NCBI RefSeq assembly: GCF_000014865.1
Contig: NC_008576.1
Coordinates: 525,501-589,500 of the forward strand
DNA: 64,000 bases
Direction: 5' to 3'
DNA from: Magnetococcus marinus MC-1
GTDB taxonomy: Bacteria; Pseudomonadota; Magnetococcia; Magnetococcales; Magnetococcaceae
Part shown: positions 18,790-25,931 of the stretch, in pieces
How positions within the stretch are numbered: position 1 is the first letter of the stretch
How the letters are laid out: each line of letters starts with the position of its first letter
Made by a program: the position numbers and the translations under genes
The notes under the pieces: model-generated
Told to the model about the DNA's origin: nothing
The model's input: only the letters and a program-made list of their open reading frames with translations
Database searches by the model: none

Positions 18790-19811
18790 GGTAGATCTTT
18801 TTGAAATTGAGGGGTTGTACTGGGTCGTGGGGTGCGGCGTTGGGCGCGGGGGTGCGCCGCGTCATAAACCTTGGCCAGTGCCTGCATGTCCAAATGGGTA
18901 TACTTTTGCGTGGCCGATAGGCTCGCGTGGCCCATCATCTCTTGGATCGCCCGTAAATCCGCCCCTGCTTGCAGCAGGTGGGTGGCGAAGGCGTGGCGCA
19001 GGGCGTGGGGGGTCACGCTCTCGGGTAGGTCTAACCGTGCCCGCCATTTTTCCAGTAAACGCTGGCCTTCACGACTGTTAAGCCGCTTGCCCAACTGACC
19101 GGTAAAGATTGGACCCATGGGGTCCAACTGGGGTTTGGCGCGGGTGCGGGCTTGCAACCAAGCCTCAATGGCTGCAACGGCGGTGCGTCCTAGCGGCACC
19201 ATGCGCTGTTTGCCCCCCTTGCCATGGCGTACCCGTAGCTCGCCCCCACGCAGGTCCACATCGGCCCGGTCCAGATTGCACGCTTCACTGATCCGTAAAC
19301 CGGCACTGTAGAGCAACTCCAGCAAAGCCGTATCGCGCAAACTGCGCAAGACCGCCCAAGCGCTGGTGTCAAAATCGCTCGCCTCTGGGGAGAGGGGGCG
19401 CGGGGTGCTTTTATCCAATAGATTGAGTGTCTGCTCCACGCTGGGGGCGCGGGGCAGCCGCTTGGGGGCTTTGGGTGAAGAGACCGCCGCCGCAGGGTTG
19501 CCGCTGACCAGCCCTTCTCGCTGCATATAATTGAACCAAGCCCGCAGCGCAGCCATGCGTCGCTGCATGGTGGTGCGGGCCAGACCTTCGCGATGTCCCC
19601 GCCCTAAAAAAGCCAGAATATGATCACCATCGAGCTGCGCCAGCTTGGTTGGCGTGAGGGGTTCCCCCTCATACTCCGCATAAAAGGCAGAAAACGCCTC
19701 AAGATCACGGCGATAGCCCTTTTCTGTGTGCACAGAGAGGCGCCGCTCCTGCATTAAATGATCAAAAAAGCGCTGTAGATAGGGGAGTTCCACAAGCTTA
19801 ACCCGCCTCAA
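18786..19811 (-). CDS. xerC: tyrosine recombinase XerC-like
   Basis: A 341-aa site-specific recombinase expected to resolve chromosome dimers with XerD at dif. An N-terminal SAM-like DNA-binding domain (about 10-110) is followed by the catalytic domain with R in YSAGLRISEA, K in HGKGGKQR, HALRHAFATHLL (HxxR), GHASLSATQKYTH (H/W position is His) and the nucleophile Tyr in KYTHLD. It is slightly longer than E. coli XerC (298 aa) because of an insert near 150 and a basic Pro/Thr tail. The upstream DUF484 gene overlaps by 14 bp, a conserved pairing that supports XerC over XerD. Confidence 0.92.
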   Translation of the reverse strand: MRRVKLVELPYLQRFFDHLMQERRLSVHTEKGYRRDLEAFSAFYAEYEGEPLTPTKLAQLDGDHILAFLGRGHREGLARTTMQRRMAALRAWFNYMQREGLVSGNPAAAVSSPKAPKRLPRAPSVEQTLNLLDKSTPRPLSPEASDFDTSAWAVLRSLRDTALLELLYSAGLRISEACNLDRADVDLRGGELRVRHGKGGKQRMVPLGRTAVAAIEAWLQARTRAKPQLDPMGPIFTGQLGKRLNSREGQRLLEKWRARLDLPESVTPHALRHAFATHLLQAGADLRAIQEMMGHASLSATQKYTHLDMQALAKVYDAAHPRAQRRTPRPSTTPQFQKDLP

Positions 19812-20577
19812 GCGTACGGTCGAGGATCAGCACAAAAATATCGGTCATATCTTGCAACAGATCCGACGAGTAACCGGGTAGAAAACGGTTGGTGCTCTCC
19901 CCCCCAAGGTTTAAGGAGGCAATGGGTTCAGGGGTTGGGCTCTCAATAGGGAGCAGATCCAAGGGTGGATTAAAAATAGGGATAAGGGCATCGCTCTTAA
20001 TTTGGCCAGCCTGCATACCAAAAAAGGGTGTGCGGTCGCCCCCTTCACGTCCAACCCGGATGACCGAACGGCCCGTATGGCCGATTACCTTGATCAGCTC
20101 AGCATGGGGCATGATATGTACACGGCCCATGAGAGCCCCGGCCAAGGCAGGGTTGCTCTGCATGGCGTGGCGTAGGGGTAACAGCGCCGGGGCGCTATCG
20201 CTGAGGGTAAGTGCTACCCGGTAGATGTTAAAGGTATCCTCTAGGGATTGGCAAAAACGGTTGATGAGGGTGGCGACATCCTGCCCCATTTCGACCAATA
20301 GCCCCTTTTGGATGGTATGAAAGGCGTGGTAGATGGCATCATTTTGGCCGATGCGCTCCATGATATGGTCCACCTGTTCACGTATACGAGTATTCTCTTG
20401 ACGCAGTTGATTGAGCTGGCCGGCTTCTAGGCTCAAAACCCGTCCCGAAACGTTGATGGCGCTGGGAAGAAGGTCCCCATTTTCGTTAAAAAACGAAGGA
20501 TTATCGAGTAAATAATCCCGCACCTGCTTTTCGCTGAGTGGTTCAGTCATCGCCTGTTGGATTGCGGCTTTATTCAT
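19798..20577 (-). CDS. DUF484 (GAF-like) family protein
   Basis: A 259-aa protein of unknown function commonly encoded immediately before xerC. Typical features are the opening LSEKQVRDYLLDNPSFFNEN, a central coiled coil (LNQLRQENTRIREQVDHIM) and a C-terminal GAF-like domain ending in an FVLILDRTLE-type helix. The start at 20577 (ATG) is preferred over the further upstream frame extension. It is the first gene of the DUF484-xerC-ydcF unit, read away from the ArsR operon. Confidence 0.85.
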   Translation of the reverse strand: MNKAAIQQAMTEPLSEKQVRDYLLDNPSFFNENGDLLPSAINVSGRVLSLEAGQLNQLRQENTRIREQVDHIMERIGQNDAIYHAFHTIQKGLLVEMGQDVATLINRFCQSLEDTFNIYRVALTLSDSAPALLPLRHAMQSNPALAGALMGRVHIMPHAELIKVIGHTGRSVIRVGREGGDRTPFFGMQAGQIKSDALIPIFNPPLDLLPIESPTPEPIASLNLGGESTNRFLPGYSSDLLQDMTDIFVLILDRTLEAG

Positions 20578-20663
20578 GATCGTCTCTATCTGGCTGCACG
20601 GGAACTTGGCCCTGTTACCCATAATAGGGTAGACCGGGCAGAGTAGATTTACCCCGATTTGGA

Positions 20664-20692
20664 TTGACGTTAAGGCACGACACTTCTATTAT
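20664..20692 (+). promoter_or_regulatory. sigma-70-type promoter of the ArsR operon
   Basis: TTGACG at 20664-20669, a 17-bp spacer, and TATTAT at 20687-20692 form a near-consensus promoter reading toward the ArsR-family gene. Confidence 0.7.
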
Positions 20693-20719
20693 TATTAGAT
20701 AAAGCTAAAAAGCTAATAA
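20692..20719. promoter_or_regulatory. putative ArsR-type operator
   Basis: The inverted repeat TTATTAG (20692-20698) and CTAATAA (20713-20719) begins at the last base of the -10 box and covers the likely transcription start. That is where a repressor of the ArsR/SmtB type would act. The assignment to the adjacent regulator is inferred from position and AT-rich dyad symmetry. Confidence 0.45.
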
Positions 20720-20779
20720 ATACAAAACTAACAGAGGTCGGCAGAATCATGCCAGACCCATCGAACTTTGAGGTGATGT

Positions 20780-21106
20780 GTGGGTTGCGAATTCGATGAA
20801 AACAACGTTGAAAAGGTCGCCCGCTGCATGAAGGCACTGGCTCATCCGTTGCGTCTGAAGGTCATTGTTGCTTTGAACGAAAAAGAGCTGTCGGTGCAGG
20901 AGTTGGTTGAGTCTGTCGGCACCACTCAATCCAACGTCTCCCAACATTTGACCATCATGCGGGATAAAAATATTCTCTCCTCGCGACGGGTAGCCAATCA
21001 GGTTTTCTACCGCGTTGGAGATTGCAAGGTGCTGGATCTGGTCTCCCTGACCAAAAAAATCTTTTGTCAGGAAGAAGACGATAAAACAGGCAATAAAAAA
21101 CCCTAG
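20780..21106 (+). CDS. ArsR/SmtB-family transcriptional regulator
   Basis: A 108-aa winged-helix repressor. It shows KALAHPLRLKVIVAL, then the recognition helix TTQSNVSQHLTIMR and the beta wing. Cysteines lie near the N-terminus (two), before the last helix (GDC) and near the C-terminus (FCQEE). The C-terminal Cys matches the position of one redox Cys in sulfide-responsive BigR/SqrR proteins, but the second (helix 2) Cys is absent, so persulfide sensing is only possible. GTG is the initiator. The next genes encode a rhodanese and a thioredoxin, which supports a thiol or sulfur role. Confidence 0.87.
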   Translation: MGCEFDENNVEKVARCMKALAHPLRLKVIVALNEKELSVQELVESVGTTQSNVSQHLTIMRDKNILSSRRVANQVFYRVGDCKVLDLVSLTKKIFCQEEDDKTGNKKP

Positions 21107-21254
21107 AGCTGTTTTTTTGACACGTTGACAGCCAGACCACCCAAAATTCACCGGTGCGACACGTCTCTCCCATGGGGTATAGCCCTGTGACTGCCTTTGA
21201 TGCAGAGCCGTTCGCCCATCTCTCTCATCATGCTTGCCACGGAACGATAGAACC

Positions 21255-21674
21255 ATGAGTTGGTTACAAGACAATTGGCTTACCCTGTTGTTGGTACTGG
21301 TTTTGATGGGATTAATGTTCAAGGGTCCCATCCTCTCTATTCTCTATAAAATCAATCAGATCACGCCACATCAACTGGCCGAGATGCTGGCTCATAAACC
21401 ACCGCCTTTGCTTATTGATGTACGCACAGCAGCGGAATTTAATACCGATGGCCGCATTGAACATGCGATCTTAGTCCCCTTGAGCGACTTAAGCCGCCGG
21501 GCACCAGAGATGTTTAAGCAATATCCGGGCCGAGAAGTGGCGGTGATCTGCCGCAGTGGTAATCGCTCCATCATGGGTTCTGTGGGGCTAAAAAAGGCGG
21601 GTTTTGCCAAAGTCTATAATGTTACGGGGGGCATGCTTAACTGGCAGAGCCAGGGTTATAAAGTGCGCCGATAG
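21255..21674 (+). CDS. membrane-anchored rhodanese-like sulfurtransferase
   Basis: A 139-aa protein. A single N-terminal membrane helix (about 8-25) is followed by one rhodanese domain with LLIDVRTAAEF and the active-site loop ICRSGNRS, where Cys would carry the persulfide. The six-residue loop fits the single-domain sulfurtransferase type. The second in-frame ATG is chosen as start because GGAACG precedes it and the hydrophobic helix begins directly after. It lies 150 bp after the ArsR gene, apparently in the same transcription unit. Confidence 0.88.
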   Translation: MSWLQDNWLTLLLVLVLMGLMFKGPILSILYKINQITPHQLAEMLAHKPPPLLIDVRTAAEFNTDGRIEHAILVPLSDLSRRAPEMFKQYPGREVAVICRSGNRSIMGSVGLKKAGFAKVYNVTGGMLNWQSQGYKVRR

Positions 21675-21773
21675 GCGGTAAACCATGTTGGCTGGTGGCT
21701 GCCAGTAGCATGAGGCTACGGTGGCCGCGTGCCGAGATCGTTATTTTTTGAGCTCTCAGTCGGAAATCTAGAG

Positions 21774-22226
21774 ATGAGCGAGTCACTTATAGCTACCTGT
21801 GCCGGTTGCGGTACCGGCAACCGTATTCCCACCAACAAGGCGGGCTTTAATGCCCGTTGCGGCAAGTGTGGCGAGCCCCTTAACCGGGTCGGCCCCGATT
21901 TTCCCGTAACGGTGGGCGAGCTTCAGTTTCATGACGAGGTATTACACTCGCCTATGCCGGTACTGGTGGATTTTTGGGCGCCATGGTGTGGTCCGTGTCG
22001 GCAGATGTCGCCCTTACTGGCGGATTTTGCCCGTGAGATGGCCGGACGCATCAAAGTCGTTAAGGTCAATACCGACGATAACCGCATCCTCGCCAACCAA
22101 TTTAACATTCGTTCCATCCCCACCCTCATGCTGTTCGATCATGGTCAGTTGAAGGATCAGGTCTCTGGCTCCATGACGCTGCCTGCGTTGCGGGATTGGA
22201 TTAACCGCATTTTGGAGATCTCTTGA
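21774..22226 (+). CDS. trxC: thioredoxin 2
   Basis: A 150-aa cytosolic disulfide reductase. It has the TrxC-specific N-terminal zinc ribbon with two CxxC pairs (CAGCG at about 9 and CGKCG at about 29). The thioredoxin domain follows, with FWAPWCGPCRQMSPLL and the cis-Pro segment IRSIPTLMLFDHG. The ATG at 21774 gives the standard family length. Its stop shares one base with the methyltransferase start (TGATG), so the genes are coupled. The zinc module and the neighbouring rhodanese suggest use under oxidative or sulfur stress. Confidence 0.93.
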   Translation: MSESLIATCAGCGTGNRIPTNKAGFNARCGKCGEPLNRVGPDFPVTVGELQFHDEVLHSPMPVLVDFWAPWCGPCRQMSPLLADFAREMAGRIKVVKVNTDDNRILANQFNIRSIPTLMLFDHGQLKDQVSGSMTLPALRDWINRILEIS

Positions 22227-22852
22227 TGGGCCATCACCACCACCATCACCCCAAACACCGATTTGATCCAAGCCACGCAGCGCGTTTGTTGGACCCGGCG
22301 CGGCGGGGGATTGAGGATCCCCATGCCTTGGTGCAGGAGATAGGCATCAAGCCCGGCATGGCGCTGGTGGATTTGGGCTGCGGCGCGGGCTTTTTTACCC
22401 CAGCCTTGTTGCAAACGGTGGGGGCAGAGGGTTCGGTGACGGCGGTGGAGCTTCAGCCAGAGGTGCTGGCGTTCTTTCGCGGGCATGTGGGGACGCCACC
22501 AAATTTGCAGGATTGTTGTGCGGATCTCACGCAAACCGGTCTGCCGGCGGCCCACTATGACGCGGTTTTTATTGCTTTTACCCTGCATGAGGTGACGGTG
22601 GCCGAGGCTTTGGTGGAGATCAAGCGTTTGCTCAAGCCGGGGGGGGTATTGGTGGCGCTGGATTGGGGCGTGTTTGGCCCCTGCCCAGAGCGGGCGGATG
22701 GTAAAAAGATGGGTCCACCGGAGGATCACCGTCTGTTGCTGGATACCCTGCGGGGGCTGTTACAGGCGGCGGGACTGGTGGAAGAGGCGGCTGGAGAGCG
22801 GCTTGGGGGCTGTCAATATTGGCTGCGTGCCCATAAGCCCATGGAGGTTTAA
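22226..22852 (+). CDS. class I SAM-dependent methyltransferase with natural His6 N-terminus
   Basis: A 208-aa protein with a Rossmann methyltransferase fold. Motif I is VDLGCGAGFFTPAL, motif II has VTAVELQPE, and LKPGGVLVALDWG is the post-II strand, similar to UbiE/ArsM-like enzymes. The substrate is unknown. The protein begins MGHHHHHHPKHRFDP: six consecutive His right after the first Gly, resembling an affinity tag but encoded with natural mixed cac/cat codons. A metal-binding role is plausible. It is translationally coupled to trxC and is followed 2 bp later by the CYTH gene. Confidence 0.85.
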   Translation: MGHHHHHHPKHRFDPSHAARLLDPARRGIEDPHALVQEIGIKPGMALVDLGCGAGFFTPALLQTVGAEGSVTAVELQPEVLAFFRGHVGTPPNLQDCCADLTQTGLPAAHYDAVFIAFTLHEVTVAEALVEIKRLLKPGGVLVALDWGVFGPCPERADGKKMGPPEDHRLLLDTLRGLLQAAGLVEEAAGERLGGCQYWLRAHKPMEV

Positions 22853-22854
22853 GC

Positions 22855-23490
22855 GTGGCGCTGGAGTTGGAGATCAAGCTCACGGCTGAGGATGCTCTGA
22901 CTCTGGATGCGGTCTTAGCGGATGCGGAAATCGCCGCCATGGCCGATCCCCCAGAGCGGGTGGATTATCGGGCCACCTATTACGATACGGCGGATCTGCT
23001 GTTATTGCATAACCAGCTGGCCTTTCGTTCCCGGCCCGAAGGGGATGGGCGTTGGCGTGCGGCGGTCAAGGGTTTTGGCGGGGTGGTTGATGGGGTCTCG
23101 CGGCGGGAGGAGTGGGAAGGCTTTTTGCCCCACAATCCCACCAACCTGAGCGATTTTCCCCCAGGGGAGATGCGCGAAGCCTTGGCCCATTTGCGCCAGC
23201 GTGCCCCCTTAGCGCCTCTGCAACCGTTGATGGTGACGGATTTTGAGCGAAGGGCGGTGCGGTTACACTTGGCTGGTGGGACGCAGGTTGAAATGGCGCT
23301 GGATCGAGGGCAGGTTGAGGCCGGGGGGCAACTCCAAGGCTTGTGTGAGGTGGAGCTGGAACTGTTGCAGGGGGAGCTGGCCCCAGTGGAGGCCTTAGCC
23401 AAGCGCTTGACCCACCGTTATAAACTGGTACCTTCCCCCCACTCTAAGTTTGCCATTGGGTTGCTGTTGTTGGGTTTATTGCAGGCTTAG
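22855..23490 (+). CDS. CYTH-domain phosphatase (inorganic triphosphatase-like)
   Basis: A 211-aa protein of the CYTH/triphosphate tunnel metalloenzyme group. It opens with LELEIKL, the ExExK signature, then YYDTADLLLLHNQLAFRSR and WRAAVKG, matching the basic tunnel residues, and the later EVELELLQG acidic strand. Such proteins hydrolyse inorganic triphosphate or nucleoside triphosphates; the CHAD domain found in YgiF is missing. GTG is the probable start, 2 bp after the methyltransferase stop. Cytosolic; function inferred from family. Confidence 0.87.
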   Translation: MALELEIKLTAEDALTLDAVLADAEIAAMADPPERVDYRATYYDTADLLLLHNQLAFRSRPEGDGRWRAAVKGFGGVVDGVSRREEWEGFLPHNPTNLSDFPPGEMREALAHLRQRAPLAPLQPLMVTDFERRAVRLHLAGGTQVEMALDRGQVEAGGQLQGLCEVELELLQGELAPVEALAKRLTHRYKLVPSPHSKFAIGLLLLGLLQA

Positions 23491-23604
23491 GGTGTGGTGG
23501 TTTAGGCTGGTTTAGCCTGGGCAGGCTTTGCCCAAGTTTTGTACGTGGTGACCTATGGATCTGTATAGGTCTGATATTTATAAGGTTTGTAAAGGGTAGA
23601 TACG

Positions 23605-24984
23605 GTGCGTTATATCAGTACCCGGGGCGGTGTGGCCCCTCTCTCGTTTTCTGAAGCGGTGATGATGGGTTTGGCCACGGATGGGGGTCTGTTGGTGCCG
23701 GAGCGGCTGCCCCAGGTGGATGGCGCAACCCTGCGGCGGTGGGCCAAGCTCTCCTACCAAGAGTTGGCCCTAGAGGTGATGCGCCCCTTTGTGGAGGAGG
23801 ATATTCCCGAGGCCGATCTCCGCCCCTTGGTGATCAACGCTTACGCCAAGTTTGAGCATGATGAGATTACCCCCCTGGTCAAGGTGGGGGATGTGCAGAT
23901 ATTGGAGCTGTTTCACGGCCCTACCTTGGCGTTTAAGGATGTGGCGTTACAGTTTTTGGGCAATCTGTTTGAGTATCTGTTGGAAAAGCAGGGGGGACGC
24001 CTGAACATTATTGGCGCAACCTCGGGGGATACCGGTTCGGCGGCGATCCATGGGGTACGGGGTAAGAGTGGCATTGACATCTTTATTCTGCATCCCCACC
24101 AACGGGTATCGCCGGTGCAGGAGCGGCAGATGACCACGGTGTTGGACGACAATGTACACAACATCGCCATAGAGGGTAATTTTGATGATGGTCAGGCCAT
24201 CGTTAAAGCGCTGTTTAATGATCTTGCGTTTAAGGAAAAGTACCATTTAGGGGCGGTTAACTCCATTAACTGGGCGCGAATTTTGGCGCAGATTGTCTAC
24301 TATTTCCGGGGTTGGGCGCGAGCCACGGGTGGGAATCCAGAGCAGAAGGTCAGTTTTTCGGTGCCAACGGGTAATTTTGGTGACATCTACGCCGGTTATC
24401 TGGCGCGACAGATGGGCTTGCCGGTGGATCGATTGATTTTGGCCACCAACCGCAACGATATTTTAAGCCGCTTTGTGTTGCACGGCAGCTACAGCAAGGG
24501 TGTGGTGGAGCCCACCATCAGCCCCTCCATGGATATTCAGATCTCTTCGAACTTTGAGCGCTATCTGTTTGATCTGCTGGAGCGTGATGGGGATGGGGTA
24601 AAGGGGTGCATGGCGGAGCTGGCCGAGCAGGGTGGATTTTCGGTTTCTGCGGAAAAGCTGGCGCAGGTGCGCACCATTTTTGACGCTGTCGCGGTGAGCG
24701 AGGCGCAAACATTAGAGACCATTACCCGCGTGCATCGGGAGAGTGGTTATGTGTTGGACCCCCACACTGCGGTTGGGGTGGCAGCGGCGGCCGGTAGGCA
24801 GGGTGTGATCTGTCTGGCCACGGCGCATCCGGCCAAGTTTGCCGATGCCGTACGGCAGGCTACGGGTGAGGCGGTGGCTTTACCACCCTCTATGCAGGAT
24901 TTAATGACCCTACCGACCCGTTGTGAGGTTTTACCCGCCACCGCCGCAGCGATCAAAGCCAAGGTTGAACAGACCCTCGCCTAG
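23605..24984 (+). CDS. thrC: threonine synthase
   Basis: A 459-aa PLP enzyme that converts O-phosphohomoserine to threonine. The N-terminal YISTRGGVAPLSFSEAV is the class signature; the PLP Lys lies in FHGPTLAFKDVALQFLG, and the phosphate-binding loop in GATSGDTGSAA. Length matches the fungal/proteobacterial type. GTG start. It is placed 114 bp after the CYTH gene and may be the last gene of that unit or have its own promoter. Confidence 0.95.
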   Translation: MRYISTRGGVAPLSFSEAVMMGLATDGGLLVPERLPQVDGATLRRWAKLSYQELALEVMRPFVEEDIPEADLRPLVINAYAKFEHDEITPLVKVGDVQILELFHGPTLAFKDVALQFLGNLFEYLLEKQGGRLNIIGATSGDTGSAAIHGVRGKSGIDIFILHPHQRVSPVQERQMTTVLDDNVHNIAIEGNFDDGQAIVKALFNDLAFKEKYHLGAVNSINWARILAQIVYYFRGWARATGGNPEQKVSFSVPTGNFGDIYAGYLARQMGLPVDRLILATNRNDILSRFVLHGSYSKGVVEPTISPSMDIQISSNFERYLFDLLERDGDGVKGCMAELAEQGGFSVSAEKLAQVRTIFDAVAVSEAQTLETITRVHRESGYVLDPHTAVGVAAAAGRQGVICLATAHPAKFADAVRQATGEAVALPPSMQDLMTLPTRCEVLPATAAAIKAKVEQTLA

Positions 24985-25003
24985 GGTTGGAACGCCAGAT
25001 AGG

Positions 25004-25046
25004 CCGCCTTACGCTCCAGGTATCCACCTTGTGGGTAAGGCGGTTT
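25004..25046 (+). terminator. possible thrC terminator
   Basis: The hairpin arms CCGCCTTA (25004-25011) and TAAGGCGG (25036-25043) lie 20 bp after thrC and are followed only by TTT. The loop is long, so this is a weak call. Confidence 0.35.
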
Positions 25047-25215
25047 GAAGGATAGGGTAGCGCCCTATCGAGCCCGCGACTGCCCCAACTTTCCTGGGGG
25101 GTGGCCCGATTGTACACGGCGTGAAACGGCTACTGTTCAAATAATGAGGTATTATTTTATCACGGCGTTTGTCGCTTAACGGATGCCGCACATAGGGTCC
25201 GGTGGCTGTGGGATG

Positions 25216-25914
25216 TTAGAGCTCATCCAGATAGCCCTCTTGTACGGCATGGGGGTCGAGCACGGTGATAATCTGGCCCTGTTCGGCAATAATGCCTTGA
25301 TCTTTAAGCCCACGAAACAGCCGAGAGAGGGTTTCTGGTTGCATGGATAAGCGCGAAGCCAACACCTTGCGGGGCATCTTTAGGGTACAACTGCTACCAT
25401 TGCCACAGGCAACCTGTTGCCCTAAATAGGAGAGCAGACGCTCACGGGCGCGCTGCAAGGTGACGCGATCCACCTCCATCACCAAATGGTGCAGGCGCTG
25501 GCTCATATCTTTGAGCAGTCCCACGCTGGCTTCAGGATAGCGTTGCAACATAGCCATGTAGGCCGAGGAGGGAACCGCCACCAACACCGTGGCTTCCAAC
25601 GCCTCCGCCGTAACCGGATAGCGGTTGCCTTGGGCAAACATGACCGCTTCACCAAAGGTTTGTCCGGGCATAATCACTTCAATGACCTTTTCAGCACCAT
25701 CGGCAGAGAGACGATAGAGCTTGATGCCGCCCCGCAACACCAGAAAAAAAGCCTCAAAGGGATCCCCCTGTTGAAATAAAATCTCTCCGCTCGCCAAGGT
25801 GCGACGGCTCAACTGCGCCGCTAAGGGAAGCCAAGCAGGCTCCGATAAGGGTGTAAACAGATGGCTCTTGCGGGTCTGATCCAGATCTGCATCTTTGAGC
25901 GGGTGATGATTCAT
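25216..25914 (-). CDS. Crp/Fnr-family regulator, DNR-like
   Basis: A 232-aa protein. A cyclic-nucleotide-like sensor domain (about 28-140; LASGEILFQQGDPFEAFFLVLRGG) is joined by a dimer helix to a winged helix-turn-helix (about 165-220). The recognition motif ASRLSMQPETLSRLFRGLKD is of the DNR type, which regulates nitrogen-oxide respiration through FNR-like boxes. It lacks the N-terminal Cys cluster of FNR, so it would not sense oxygen through an iron-sulfur cluster. It lies 17 bp after the Roco gene on the same strand. The nearest FNR-like box is at 28474-28487, upstream of both the Roco gene and the giant SH3 protein. Confidence 0.9.
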   Translation of the reverse strand: MNHHPLKDADLDQTRKSHLFTPLSEPAWLPLAAQLSRRTLASGEILFQQGDPFEAFFLVLRGGIKLYRLSADGAEKVIEVIMPGQTFGEAVMFAQGNRYPVTAEALEATVLVAVPSSAYMAMLQRYPEASVGLLKDMSQRLHHLVMEVDRVTLQRARERLLSYLGQQVACGNGSSCTLKMPRKVLASRLSMQPETLSRLFRGLKDQGIIAEQGQIITVLDPHAVQEGYLDEL

Positions 25915-25931
25915 CGTTGGTATCTCTACCC

